64,000 bases of DNA from Burkholderiaceae bacterium (GTDB lineage: Bacteria; Pseudomonadota; Gammaproteobacteria; Burkholderiales; Burkholderiaceae_C): the NCBI GenBank assembly GCA_026125795.1, contig JAHCKM010000003.1, positions 62,001 through 126,000 on the forward strand, given 5' to 3'. This document shows, piece after piece, positions 44,299 to 53,942 of this stretch (the stretch's first letter is position 1; each line of letters begins with the position of its first letter). The position numbers were made by a program, and so were the translations under genes. The notes beneath the pieces are model-generated. The model saw only the letters and a list, made by a program, of their open reading frames with translations, made no database searches and was not told the DNA's origin.

Positions 44299-44459
44299 GT
44301 CCGGCGCCGGGCCGCCCCAAGCCGGACTGGGCCCCCTCGGGGGCAGCGCAGTCGCGCAGCGGCAAGCGTGGGGGCCTGCGAGTCCGGCGCCGGGCCGCCC
44401 CAAGCCGGACGGGCCCCCTCGGGGGGCAGCGCAGTCGCGCAGCGACAAGCGTGGCGGCA
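44299..44459 (+). repeat. Tandem pair of Burkholderiales-type intergenic GC repeats
   Basis: Two direct copies (44299-44381 and 44382-44459) have a period of 83 bases and about 90% identity by eye. Each opens with a dyad, GTCCGGC...GCCGGAC, then a GCCCCCTCGGGGGC-type dyad, then GCAGTCGCGCAGCG and AAGCGTGG. A third copy is at 53872. They fill the gap between two minus-strand genes and may act as transcript ends. Confidence 0.85.
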
Positions 44460-44463
44460 AGCT

Positions 44464-45630
44464 TCAGCGCGCGATGCGCATGATGCGACCGTTGGACTCG
44501 TCGATGAAGAGAATCGCGCCGTCGGGTGCCTGCGCGACGTCGCGCACGCGCACGTTGATGCCCAGGATCTCCTCGCGTGCCGAAACGGCGCTGTCGGTCA
44601 CCGTGAGCCGCCACAACGCCGTGCCGGCGAGCGCGCCGACGAACAGGTTGCCCTGCCACTCGGGGAACATCGAGCCGGTGTAGAACGCCATGCCGGCCGG
44701 CGCGATCGACGGTTCCCAATGCGTGAGCGGCTCGGTGAAAGTGGGCGAGTGCGTGCCGCCACCCACCGGGTTGCACGGGTTGGACCCGTAGTGGCAGCCG
44801 TAGCTCACATCGGGCCAGCCGAAGTTGCGGCCGGCCAGCGCGATGTTGATCTCGTCGCCGCCCTGGGGACCGTGCTCGCCGACCCACAGATCGCCGGTCG
44901 TCGGGTGCAGGGCCGCGCCTTGCGGATTGCGATGCCCCAGGGTCCAGATGCCGCGCGGCGTCGAGCCGATGGTCGGGTTGCCGCTCGGCAGCGTGCCATC
45001 GCTATTGATGCGCACCACCTTGCCGAGATGGCTGTCCGGGTCCTGCGCAGGCGCGAACTCGAAGCGCTCGCCCAGCGTGACGAACAGCGTGCCATCGCCG
45101 CGGAAGACCAGCCGCGAGCCATAGTGGTTGCTGGAGCCGGAGGTCTTCGGCAACTGCTGGAAGATCTGCGTCGCATTGGTCAACGCATTGGGGCTGTTCA
45201 CGTCGAGCTGACCGCGCATCACCGCGGTGCCCACGCCGCCCGGCCCGGGCTGCGAGTACGACAGGTAGACCCAAGGCTGGCCGTTGCCGAACTGCGGATC
45301 GATGGCCACGTCGAGCAGGCCGCCCTGGCCCGCGGTGTCCAGTCCGCCCGGCAGCGACACGGCCACCGCCGAGCGGGTGGTGCCGTCCGCGCTGAGCAGC
45401 TGCAAGGCGCCGCCTTTTTCGGTGACCAGCAAGCGCCCGTCGGGCAGAAAAGCCATGCCCCACGGGGTGTTGAGCCCGGCGGCAAACGGCTGCACGGTGG
45501 GCGGGCCCCCGCCGCCGCCCACCGGCAACGGAGCCTTGCTTTCGTCGCTGCCCCCGCCGCAGGACACCAGCGCGGCCACAGCACCCAGGGCCCACACGAG
45601 GTGGCGCCATCTCCAAGCGATCGGTTTCAT
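44464..45630 (-). CDS. PQQ-type soluble aldose sugar dehydrogenase-like lipoprotein
   Basis: The 388-residue protein has a lipoprotein signal (AVAALVSCGGGS, Cys about 24) and a six-bladed propeller of the Asd/YliI and sorbosone dehydrogenase group. Motifs include GLNTPWGMAFLPDGRLLVTEK, NHYGSRLVFRGDGTLF, GHRNPQGAALHP and GEHGPQGGDEIN. It probably oxidises sugars in the periplasm with PQQ; no pqq genes are present in the window. ATG 45630 is chosen over 45648. Confidence 0.9.
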   Translation of the reverse strand: MKPIAWRWRHLVWALGAVAALVSCGGGSDESKAPLPVGGGGGPPTVQPFAAGLNTPWGMAFLPDGRLLVTEKGGALQLLSADGTTRSAVAVSLPGGLDTAGQGGLLDVAIDPQFGNGQPWVYLSYSQPGPGGVGTAVMRGQLDVNSPNALTNATQIFQQLPKTSGSSNHYGSRLVFRGDGTLFVTLGERFEFAPAQDPDSHLGKVVRINSDGTLPSGNPTIGSTPRGIWTLGHRNPQGAALHPTTGDLWVGEHGPQGGDEINIALAGRNFGWPDVSYGCHYGSNPCNPVGGGTHSPTFTEPLTHWEPSIAPAGMAFYTGSMFPEWQGNLFVGALAGTALWRLTVTDSAVSAREEILGINVRVRDVAQAPDGAILFIDESNGRIMRIAR

Positions 45631-45677
45631 GGCGCGATGCTGGCACACGGCGTGCCTGACAGTGGTAACAATCCCCC

Positions 45678-47411
45678 TCAGACGCAGGCCGTCTCGACGA
45701 TCACCTGCACCCGCTCCAGACCCTGGAAACGATCGACCGCGAGCCGGAACGCCAGCCGCACGCGCGAGGGCAGCGGCTCGGTGCGTCCGAACCAGATGGC
45801 GTCACGCGGCGCCCCGGCCAGCTGCACGCGCAGCTTGAGGTGCTTGTCGGCCACCAGGCGCTGCTGCAGCACGTCGACCTCGTCGCAGAACAGCGGCGAT
45901 TCAAAACCGGCGCCCCACACCTGCGACTGCAGCGAGCGCACGGTCGGCAGATCAAACCACTCGGCGCGCAGCGCACCGTCGGTCCAGCGGCGCGCGTTGA
46001 GCGCGGCCGCGTCGAGCCATTCGTTGGCCACCTGCTGCAGCGCGCCGGCGAACGCGCCGTAGGCGTCGGGCTGGAGCGTGCAGCCCGCCGCCATCGCATG
46101 GCCGCCAAAGCGCAGCAGCAGGTCCGGATGGCGCTTGCTGATCAGGTCCAGTGCGTCGCGCAGGTGAAAGCCGTCGATCGACCGGCCCGAACCCTTGAGC
46201 AGGCCATCGCCGCCGCGCGCGAACACAAAAGTCGGCCGATGCCAGCGGTCTTTGACGCGGCCGGCCACGATGCCGACGATGCCTTCGTGAAAGCCGTCGT
46301 CGTACAGCACCATCGCGCTGGCGGCTGCGGCGCGTTCGGCATGCGCCAGCGCCAGCTGCGCCTCGGCCTGCTCGTGCATGCCCGATTGCAGCTCGCGCCG
46401 CTCGCGGTTGATGGCCTCGAGCGTGAGCGCCAGATCCTGCGCGCGCGCGGCATCGTCGGTGAGCAGGCACTCGATGCCCAGTGTCATGTCGGCCAGCCGG
46501 CCGGCAGCGTTGATGCGCGGCCCGAGGGCGAAGCCGAAGTCCTCGGCGCTGCAGCGTTCGCCGTCGCGACCGGCGGCGGCCAGCAGAGCCGCCACACCGG
46601 GCTGCATGCGGCCGGCGCGGATGCGCTTGAGACCCTGTGCCACCAAGCGGCGGTTGTTGGCGTCGAGCTTCACCACGTCGGCCACCGTGCCCAGCGCCAC
46701 CAGGTCGAGCAGCACGTCGAGCCGCGGCTGCTCGCCGCCGGCATACCGCCCCCGTTCGCGTTGCAGCGCGCGCAGGGCGAGCAGCACGTAGAACATGACA
46801 CCGACGCCGGCGATCGACTTGCTCTCGAACGCGCAGCCCGGCTGGTTGGGGTTGACGATCACGTCGGCCTCGGGCAGCGCCACCGTGCCGTCGGACCGCA
46901 GCGCCGGCAGGTGGTGGTCGGTGACCAGCACCCGCATGCCGAGCGCGCGCGCGTGCGCGACGCCCTCGAAGCTGGCGATGCCGTTGTCCACCGTGACCAG
47001 CAGCGCGGGCGCGTGCGCGCGGGCAAGCTCGACGATTGCCGGCGTGAGGCCATAGCCGTGTACGCGCCGGTCGGGCACCACGTAGTGCAGCGTGCCCGCC
47101 CCGGCACCGAGCAGGCGCAGGCCACGCAGCGCCACCGCGCAGGCGGTGGCACCGTCGCAATCGTAGTCGGCCACCACGCAGATGCGGCCGCCGGCGTCGA
47201 TGGTGTCGGCCAGCAGCCGCGCGGCCTCGGGTGCGCCCTTCAGCGTGACCGGCGAGAGCAGACGCGCGACGTCCTGGCTCAACTCGTCGATCGAGCGTAC
47301 ACCCCGCCCGGCATACAGGCGCGCCAGCAGCGGGTGCACGCCGGCCGCTTCGAGCGTGTGGCACAAGCGCGGCGGTGCGTCGCGCTCGACCAGCAGCAGG
47401 CCGCCGTTCAC
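45678..47411 (-). CDS. recJ: Single-stranded-DNA-specific exonuclease RecJ
   Basis: The 577-residue protein has the DHH phosphoesterase motifs VVADYDCDGATA (about 78), VTVDNGIAS and VLVTDHHLPA (about 161), plus LGTVADVVKLDANNR and the DHHA1 motif LLRFGGHAMAAGCTL. It degrades 5' single strands in recombination and mismatch repair. GTG 47411 overlaps the stop of the upstream phosphoglycerate-mutase-like gene (GTGA). Confidence 0.96.
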   Translation of the reverse strand: MNGGLLLVERDAPPRLCHTLEAAGVHPLLARLYAGRGVRSIDELSQDVARLLSPVTLKGAPEAARLLADTIDAGGRICVVADYDCDGATACAVALRGLRLLGAGAGTLHYVVPDRRVHGYGLTPAIVELARAHAPALLVTVDNGIASFEGVAHARALGMRVLVTDHHLPALRSDGTVALPEADVIVNPNQPGCAFESKSIAGVGVMFYVLLALRALQRERGRYAGGEQPRLDVLLDLVALGTVADVVKLDANNRRLVAQGLKRIRAGRMQPGVAALLAAAGRDGERCSAEDFGFALGPRINAAGRLADMTLGIECLLTDDAARAQDLALTLEAINRERRELQSGMHEQAEAQLALAHAERAAAASAMVLYDDGFHEGIVGIVAGRVKDRWHRPTFVFARGGDGLLKGSGRSIDGFHLRDALDLISKRHPDLLLRFGGHAMAAGCTLQPDAYGAFAGALQQVANEWLDAAALNARRWTDGALRAEWFDLPTVRSLQSQVWGAGFESPLFCDEVDVLQQRLVADKHLKLRVQLAGAPRDAIWFGRTEPLPSRVRLAFRLAVDRFQGLERVQVIVETACV

Positions 47412-48328
47412 AGATCCTCCAGCAGCCGGTGCACCGGCGTGCGCTGCCACAGCGTGCGCAGGCGCTGCCACCGCGACGTGTGCTGCAACCTGTACGGCCG
47501 GTGGCGCCGCTCGCCGGCCAGCGTGAGCACATGGCCGTCGGCGCTGGTCAGCAGGTCGCGAATGGGGCCGGCGTCCAAGGCATGCCAAGCCTCGGCCCAT
47601 GCGGCCCAGTGCTCCTGCAGCGCCGGGCCGCGCAGGCGGTCGTCGATGCGCGGCGCTTCGCCGCTGCCTCCGCGCGGGGCCCCGCAGCCGCTCAGCCACA
47701 GCGAATTCACGCTCGCCAGGCCTTGCGACTCGCGCCGCGCATTGATCGAATGGCCGTGCAGCAGCATCTGGCTCTCGCTTTGCAGCCGTGGCCAGATCCG
47801 CCGGCCCGGCGCATCGGTGATCCAGGGATCGATGTTGCGGCCGATCACGCGGTCGAGCGATGCGGTGGGCCAGTCGGCCAGGCTGTCGTGCACCAGGTAC
47901 CAGCGTTGCGGCGCACCCCAGTGCAGGTCGAAGCCTTCGTCTGCGAACAGCGGCCGCAGCGCATCGAACAGTCCGCGTGCGTCGGCAGCGTCGAGCTCGA
48001 GCGTGTCGGGGTCGGTCAGCGTCACCTGCTCGGTGCCCAGGTGCAAATGCACCGGGGTGAGCAGACCGACCGATCGCGTGCCGACATCAACGCCGTCGGC
48101 CGCGGCGCTGCGCGCAGCCAGAGGCAACTGCCCGTCGACCACCGGCCAGCCCAGCGCCTGCGCCAACGCCACTTCATGCGGTGCCGACAATGAACGTTCA
48201 TCGCCTCCGATGGCTGCGCCGGCTGCGGCGCGCGCGAGCAGTTTCTCCAGCGACGGCAGCGACAGCGACTGCGCGGTGTGGCGCCCGGCCTCGGACAACA
48301 CGCCGGCGAACGGAACGATCAGATGCAT
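47408..48328 (-). CDS. Phosphoglycerate-mutase-like regulatory protein beside recJ
   Basis: The 306-residue protein begins MHLIVPFAGVLSEAGRH and contains GTRSVGLLTPVHLHLGTEQV, APQRWYLVHDSL and VNSLWLSGCGAPRGG. The latter resembles cofactor-independent phosphoglycerate mutase relatives annotated next to recJ in Burkholderiales. No complete metal-binding set is obvious, so catalytic activity is doubtful. It is co-translated with recJ. Confidence 0.75.
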   Translation of the reverse strand: MHLIVPFAGVLSEAGRHTAQSLSLPSLEKLLARAAAGAAIGGDERSLSAPHEVALAQALGWPVVDGQLPLAARSAAADGVDVGTRSVGLLTPVHLHLGTEQVTLTDPDTLELDAADARGLFDALRPLFADEGFDLHWGAPQRWYLVHDSLADWPTASLDRVIGRNIDPWITDAPGRRIWPRLQSESQMLLHGHSINARRESQGLASVNSLWLSGCGAPRGGSGEAPRIDDRLRGPALQEHWAAWAEAWHALDAGPIRDLLTSADGHVLTLAGERRHRPYRLQHTSRWQRLRTLWQRTPVHRLLEDL

Positions 48329-48397
48329 GGGCTGCGCGATTATCGACGCACCTGCATGTCCGATCGTCCCTGCCATGCCTGCTAGCATCGGCGCCCC

Positions 48398-49646
48398 ATG
48401 AACTGGCCCTTCGAGTGGCAACTCGGCTGGCGCTACACGCGTGCCGGCCGCGCCGGGCGCCGCAACGGATTCATCTCCTTCATCTCCGGCGTGTCGATGG
48501 CGGGCATCGCGCTCGGCGTGGCGGCGCTGATCATCGTGCTGTCGGTGATGAACGGGTTCCAGAAGGAAGTCACCGATCGCATGCTGAGCGTGGTGTCGCA
48601 TGTGGACGTGTTCGACGCGCACGGCGACGCCTTGCCCGACTGGAAAGCCGTTGCCGCGAAGGCGCGCCAGAACCCGGCGGTGCTCGCGGCCGCCCCGTTC
48701 ATCGCCAGCCAGTCTCTGCTGGCGCGCGGCGACACGCTGCGCGGCGCGCTGGTGCGCGGCATCGTGCCGGAAGAAGAGGCGCGCATCACCGAGTTGGCCG
48801 CGCGCGTGCGCGACACGCAGTTGAGCGCGCTGCAGCCCGGCGCCTGGCAGATCGTGCTCGGATCGGAGCTGGCACGCCAGCTCGGCGTGCGCGCGGGCGA
48901 CGCGGTGACGCTGGTGGCGCCGAGCGGCCAGGTTACGCCCGCCGGCGTGCTGCCGCGCCTGAAGAGTTTCGTGGTGGCCGGCACGTTCGAGGCCGGGCAC
49001 TTTGAATACGACAGCGGGCTGGCATGGATCCACCTGGAGGATGCGCAGCGCCTCTTTCGACTGGAAGGCCCGAGCGGCGTGCAGCTCAAGCTCGCCGATC
49101 TGCACGCCGCGCGACGCGTCGCACAGGAGCTGGCGGCCAGCCTCGGGCCCGACGTGAAGGTCAATGATTGGACGCACACCAACCGCAACTGGTTCGACGC
49201 GGTGCAGCTCGAGAAGCGTCTGATGGCCGTCATCCTGACGCTGATCGTCGCGGTGGCGGCGTTCAACCTGGTCTCCACACTGGTGATGACGGTCACCGAC
49301 AAGCAGGCCGACATCGCGATCCTGCGCACGCTCGGGGCGAGCCCGCGTTCGGTGATGCAGGTGTTCGTCGTGCAAGGCGCCGCCGCCGGCGTGCTCGGCA
49401 CGCTGGTCGGTGCGCTGCTGGGCGTGATCGTGGCTTTCAACATCGACGTCATCGTGCCGGCGATCGAGAACGCGCTCGGCATCGCCTTTCTGCCGGGAAG
49501 CATCTACCTGATCAGCCGCATGCCGAGCGACCCACGCTGGGCCGATATCGTGCCGATCACGATCGTGGCGATGATCCTGGCCTTCGTCGCCACGCTGTAC
49601 CCGAGCTGGCGCGCGTCGAAGGTCAATCCGGCCGAGGCCCTGCGTT

Positions 49647-49654
<8 letters not shown>
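48398..49654 (+). CDS. lolC: Lipoprotein-releasing ABC transporter permease (LolC/E)
   Basis: The 418-residue protein has the four-helix MacB/LolCE layout: an N-terminal helix ([29 protein letters not shown]), a periplasmic domain (about 55-265) and three C-terminal helices. The coupling region [20 protein letters not shown] is present. It extracts lipoproteins from the inner membrane for LolA. The lolD start overlaps its end by 8 bases. Confidence 0.94.
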
Positions 49655-50324
<670 letters not shown>

Positions 50325-50334
50325 CTCGCTGACG

Positions 50335-51582
50335 ATGCAGACCTGGCCGTTCGAGTGGCAAGTGGGCTGGCGCTACCTGCGCGCCGGCCGCGGCGGGCGC
50401 AGCAACCGCTTCATCTCGTTCATCTCCGGCGTGTCGATGCTCGGCATCGCGCTCGGCGTGGCGGCGTTGATCGTGGTGCTGTCGGTGGTCAACGGATTTC
50501 AGCGCGAGGTGCGCGCGCGCATGCTCGACGTGATTCCGCACGTGCAGGTCGATGCCGCGGCCGCCGGCCTCGACTGGCGCACACTTGCGCAGCGGGCGCG
50601 CGCCATCGACGGCATGGCGGCCGTCGCGCCGGTGGTCATCGTGCGCGCCTTGCTCGGCCGCGGCGACGTGCTGCGCGGCGCTTTGCTGCGCGGCGTGGCG
50701 CCGGCCGACGAAGTGAACGTGGTGCCGTTGGCCCAGCGCCTGCGCGACGGTCCCCTCGCGGCGTTGCAGCCCGGTGCGCGTCGGATCGTGCTCGGCGCCG
50801 AGTTGGCGCGCGAGCTGAAGGTGAACGCCGGCGACGCCGTGGTGGTGGTGTCAGGCGCGGGCGAAGGAGAGGCGGCTGCGCCGCGCCACCACGGCTTTAC
50901 CGTGGCGGGCGTGTTCGACAGCGGTCACCACGAGTACGACAGCACGCTGGCGCTGCTGCACATCGACGACGCGCTCGCGATCGCGCACTTGTCGCGCGCC
51001 CACGCGCTGTCCGTGCGGCTGCAGGATGCACAGCTCGCGCCGGCCTGGGCGCGCGCGCTGGCGCAACGGCTCGATCCGCGCGTGGCGGTGTCCGACTGGA
51101 CGCGCGCCAACCGCATCTGGTTTGCCGCCGTGGCCCAGCAGAAACGCATGCTCGGCCTGATCCTGGCGCTGATCATCGCGGTGGCGGCGTTCAACCTGGT
51201 GGCCACGCTGGTGATGACGGTCACCGACAAACGCGCCGACATCGCCATCCTGCGCACGCTCGGCGCCAGCCCACGCTCGGTGATGGCAATCTTTGTCGTG
51301 CAGGGCGCCCTGGCAGGGCTGACCGGCACGCTGGCCGGCGTGCTGCTCGGCTTGGCGGTCGCGTTCAACATCGAGGCCATCGTGCCGGCCATCGAACGCC
51401 TTCTCGGCGCGCAACTGCTGCCCGGCAACGTCTACCTGATCAGCCGGATGCCGAGTGATCCGCAGATGGGCGATATCGTGCCCGTGGCGCTGATATCGAT
51501 AGGCCTGGCGTTGTTGGCCACGCTGTATCCGAGCTGGCGCGCGAGTCGAGTGGATCCCGCGCAGGCTTTGCGATACGACTGA
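50335..51582 (+). CDS. lolE: Second lipoprotein-releasing permease (LolE-like paralogue)
   Basis: The 415-residue protein is close to the first permease over its whole length: WPFEWQVGWRYLRAGRGGRSN at the start, [23 protein letters not shown], and the ending [19 protein letters not shown]. The two differ mostly in the periplasmic domain, which here reads VVSGAGEGEAAAPRHHGFTV. The C-D-E order implies a heterodimeric LolCDE complex rather than the LolF homodimer. Confidence 0.93.
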   Translation: MQTWPFEWQVGWRYLRAGRGGRSNRFISFISGVSMLGIALGVAALIVVLSVVNGFQREVRARMLDVIPHVQVDAAAAGLDWRTLAQRARAIDGMAAVAPVVIVRALLGRGDVLRGALLRGVAPADEVNVVPLAQRLRDGPLAALQPGARRIVLGAELARELKVNAGDAVVVVSGAGEGEAAAPRHHGFTVAGVFDSGHHEYDSTLALLHIDDALAIAHLSRAHALSVRLQDAQLAPAWARALAQRLDPRVAVSDWTRANRIWFAAVAQQKRMLGLILALIIAVAAFNLVATLVMTVTDKRADIAILRTLGASPRSVMAIFVVQGALAGLTGTLAGVLLGLAVAFNIEAIVPAIERLLGAQLLPGNVYLISRMPSDPQMGDIVPVALISIGLALLATLYPSWRASRVDPAQALRYD

Positions 51583-51621
51583 AATCCTGCTCGTGTGCCC
51601 ACGCCGAGTGAGCCGAGCCCT

Positions 51622-52272
51622 TCAGTCGCGCTTCTCCAGCTTCATCACGTTCGAATCCCGCCGCATCGAGAAGCGGTTCAAGAACGAGTTGCCGAGCAGA
51701 ACGAACGGCATCTCGGCCGCCACCACCATCGCGTTGACGCCGAACACTTCGACGTCACCGATGCGCACCGATGTCAGGGAGACACCGTAGGAAACGACGG
51801 TGCCCGCCGCGGTGTGGCTCATGCCGGGCTGACCTTTCTTCCAGTCGATGCCCAGGCGTTCGGCCTCGCTGCGGCCCATCGCGACCACGGTGGCGCCGGT
51901 GTCGACCATGAACTGCACCGGCCTGCCGTTGATCTGTCCGCTGGTGACGAAGTGGCCGCCCGGCCCAGCCGCGATCAGGATCTCGCGACCGGTGGCGCCG
52001 CCCGCTGCGCCTGCGCCCACGCTGGCCGGCGCTCCGCCGATGGCCACCATCATCAGCTTGCCGCCGATCTCGACCTCGGCCTGGCCGGGCATCACGCGCC
52101 TGAGCGTCACGCCCTTGACCGTGCCGCCCACGGTGAGCGTGTGCGGCGCGCCGTTGATCATCAGCAGCGCCTTGCTGTCGCCGATGCTGCCGGCCATCGA
52201 TACGCTCTGTGCCGATGCGAGCATCGGCCCCGTCAGGGCCAGTGCTGCTGCGAAGCGAAACCACGGGCCCAT
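51622..52272 (-). CDS. Retropepsin-like aspartic protease, secreted (TIGR02281 type)
   Basis: The 216-residue protein has a signal peptide (AAALALTGPMLASAQS), a small N-terminal beta domain and a retropepsin fold. The catalytic motif is MVDTGATVVAMG (Asp about 124), and the family end FVLLGNSFLNRFSMRRDSN is present. It probably acts as a dimer in the periplasm; the target is unknown. It converges on lolE. Confidence 0.92.
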   Translation of the reverse strand: MGPWFRFAAALALTGPMLASAQSVSMAGSIGDSKALLMINGAPHTLTVGGTVKGVTLRRVMPGQAEVEIGGKLMMVAIGGAPASVGAGAAGGATGREILIAAGPGGHFVTSGQINGRPVQFMVDTGATVVAMGRSEAERLGIDWKKGQPGMSHTAAGTVVSYGVSLTSVRIGDVEVFGVNAMVVAAEMPFVLLGNSFLNRFSMRRDSNVMKLEKRD

Positions 52273-52283
52273 GGAACTTTCCC

Positions 52284-52772
52284 TCAGTCTCTGAAGTTCT
52301 TGAAACCGAGCGGAAGGTCGCCGGCCTCGCGGCGCAGCAGCTGGATGGCCGCCTGCAGCTCGTCTTTCTTGGCGCCGCTCACGCGCAGCGTGTCGCCCTG
52401 GATCGACGCCTGCACCCTGAGCTTGTTCTGCTTGATCGCCTGCTGCAGGCGCTTGGCGTCTTCGGCGGCGATGCCCGACTTGATCGGCGCGGTCTGGCGC
52501 CAGGTGTCGCCGCCGCCTTTCTCGGGCGCGGCGCTGAAGTCGACGAAGCGTGCGTCGACGTTGCGCTTGGCGAGCTTGGCCAGCACGATGTCGCGCACCT
52601 GGCCGATCTGGAAGTCGCTGTCGCCGACGAGCGTCAGCGCGTCTTCGTCGTACTCGACCGCCGCCTTCGTGCCCTTGAAGTCGAAGCGCGTGCCGATCTC
52701 GCGCATGCACTGGTCGACGGCATTGCGCAGCTCCACCCGGTTGGGTTCGACGACGGCATCGAAGCTGGGCAT
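52284..52772 (-). CDS. yajQ: YajQ/DUF520 nucleotide-binding protein
   Basis: The 162-residue protein begins MPSFDAVVEPNRVELRNAVDQ and contains GTRFDFKGTKAAVEYDEDAL and KKDELQAAIQLLRR. YajQ has two RNA-binding-like folds and binds nucleotides; relatives bind cyclic di-GMP. Length and sequence are typical. ATG 52778 would add two residues. Confidence 0.96.
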   Translation of the reverse strand: MPSFDAVVEPNRVELRNAVDQCMREIGTRFDFKGTKAAVEYDEDALTLVGDSDFQIGQVRDIVLAKLAKRNVDARFVDFSAAPEKGGGDTWRQTAPIKSGIAAEDAKRLQQAIKQNKLRVQASIQGDTLRVSGAKKDELQAAIQLLRREAGDLPLGFKNFRD

Positions 52773-52811
52773 GGCCATTCCAATCGCGAGCGGATCGGCG
52801 AAAATTCTGCC

Positions 52812-53861
52812 ATGCCCTCCATCCAAGGCGCTGTGACGATCGAACGCGGCGTGGCCTTGCGTGCATACAACACGTTCGGCCTGCCAGCGATCGCGCACAC
52901 GCTCGTGCGCGTCAGGAGCGACGCCGACGTGCGTCGTGTGGTGGACCATCCGGAGCTGGGCCGCGCGAAGAAGCTGATCCTCGGCGCGGGCAGCAACCTG
53001 ATTCTGTCGCGCGATCCCGATTGTGTGGTGGTGCGCGTCGAGATCATGGGCCGCCGCGTGTTGTCCCAGGACGACGATGCCGTGGTCGTCGAGGCCGGTG
53101 CCGGCGAGACCTGGCACGATGTCGTCGCCTGGACCTTGCAGCAGGGCTGTCCGGGTCTGGAGAATCTGGCGCTGATTCCCGGCACGGTGGGAGCCGCGCC
53201 GGTGCAGAACATCGGTGCCTACGGCATCGAGCTGAAGGATCGCTTCGAGTCGCTCGATGCGGTGGACCTCGTCACCGGTCGCAGCGTCACGCTCTCGCCT
53301 CAGGCCTGCCGTTTCGGCTACCGCGACAGCGTGTTCAAGCACAGCGGCTTCGGCGGCCTGGCGGGCAAGAGCTTGATCACGCGCGTGCGCATGCGCCTGC
53401 CGCGGCGTTGGGCGCCGGTGCTCGGCTACCTCGATCTCGAGCGCAAGGTGCATGAGACCGGCATCACGGCGCCTGATGCACAGACCGTGTTCGACTGGGT
53501 GTGCACCATCCGCCGCAACAAGCTGCCGGATCCGCGCGACATCGGCAACGTCGGCAGCTTCTTCAAGAACCCGGTGGTCAGCGCCGAGCAGTGCAAGGAC
53601 ATCATCGCGCGCGATCCGCACATCGTGCACTACCCGCTGGCCGACGGCAGCTACAAGCTCGCGGCCGGCTGGTTGATCGATGCGTGCGGCTGGAAGGGCA
53701 AGTCGATCGGCCGCGCGGCGGTGTACGACAAGCAGGCGCTGGTGCTCGTCAACCGCGGCGGCGCTAGCGGTGCCGAGGTGCTGATGCTGGCGCGTGCGAT
53801 CCAGGAAAGCGTCTACGGGCGGTTTGGCATCCGGCTGGAGCCCGAGCCGGTGGTGGTCTGA
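52812..53861 (+). CDS. murB: UDP-N-acetylenolpyruvoylglucosamine reductase
   Basis: MurB reduces the enolpyruvyl group in peptidoglycan precursor synthesis using FAD and NADPH. The 349-residue type I enzyme has LRAYNTFGLPAIA, the FAD loop ILGAGSNLILS, PGTVGAAPVQNIGAYGIEL, the Ser in GNVGSFFKNPVVS and AGWLIDACGWKGKSIG. It is divergent from yajQ, with 39 bases between starts. Confidence 0.97.
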   Translation: MPSIQGAVTIERGVALRAYNTFGLPAIAHTLVRVRSDADVRRVVDHPELGRAKKLILGAGSNLILSRDPDCVVVRVEIMGRRVLSQDDDAVVVEAGAGETWHDVVAWTLQQGCPGLENLALIPGTVGAAPVQNIGAYGIELKDRFESLDAVDLVTGRSVTLSPQACRFGYRDSVFKHSGFGGLAGKSLITRVRMRLPRRWAPVLGYLDLERKVHETGITAPDAQTVFDWVCTIRRNKLPDPRDIGNVGSFFKNPVVSAEQCKDIIARDPHIVHYPLADGSYKLAAGWLIDACGWKGKSIGRAAVYDKQALVLVNRGGASGAEVLMLARAIQESVYGRFGIRLEPEPVVV

Positions 53862-53871
53862 TTCTTCAGCC

Positions 53872-53942
53872 GGGCCGGCGCCGGGCCGCCCCAAGCCGGC
53901 CCAGCCCCCTCGGGGGGCAGCGAACGCAGTGAGCGTGGGGGC
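53872..53942 (+). repeat. Intergenic GC repeat between convergent murB and hybrid kinase
   Basis: This is a third copy of the 44299 family, with the GGCGCCGGGCCGCCCCAAGC core, a CCCCCTCGGGGGG dyad and a GCGTGGGGGC end. Lying between convergent genes, it could end both transcripts. Confidence 0.8.

Noticed and set aside
47408-48328. Calling the gene an active glycolytic phosphoglycerate mutase
   Set aside because: The metal and catalytic residue set of the cofactor-independent enzyme is not visible, so only a family-like call is given.
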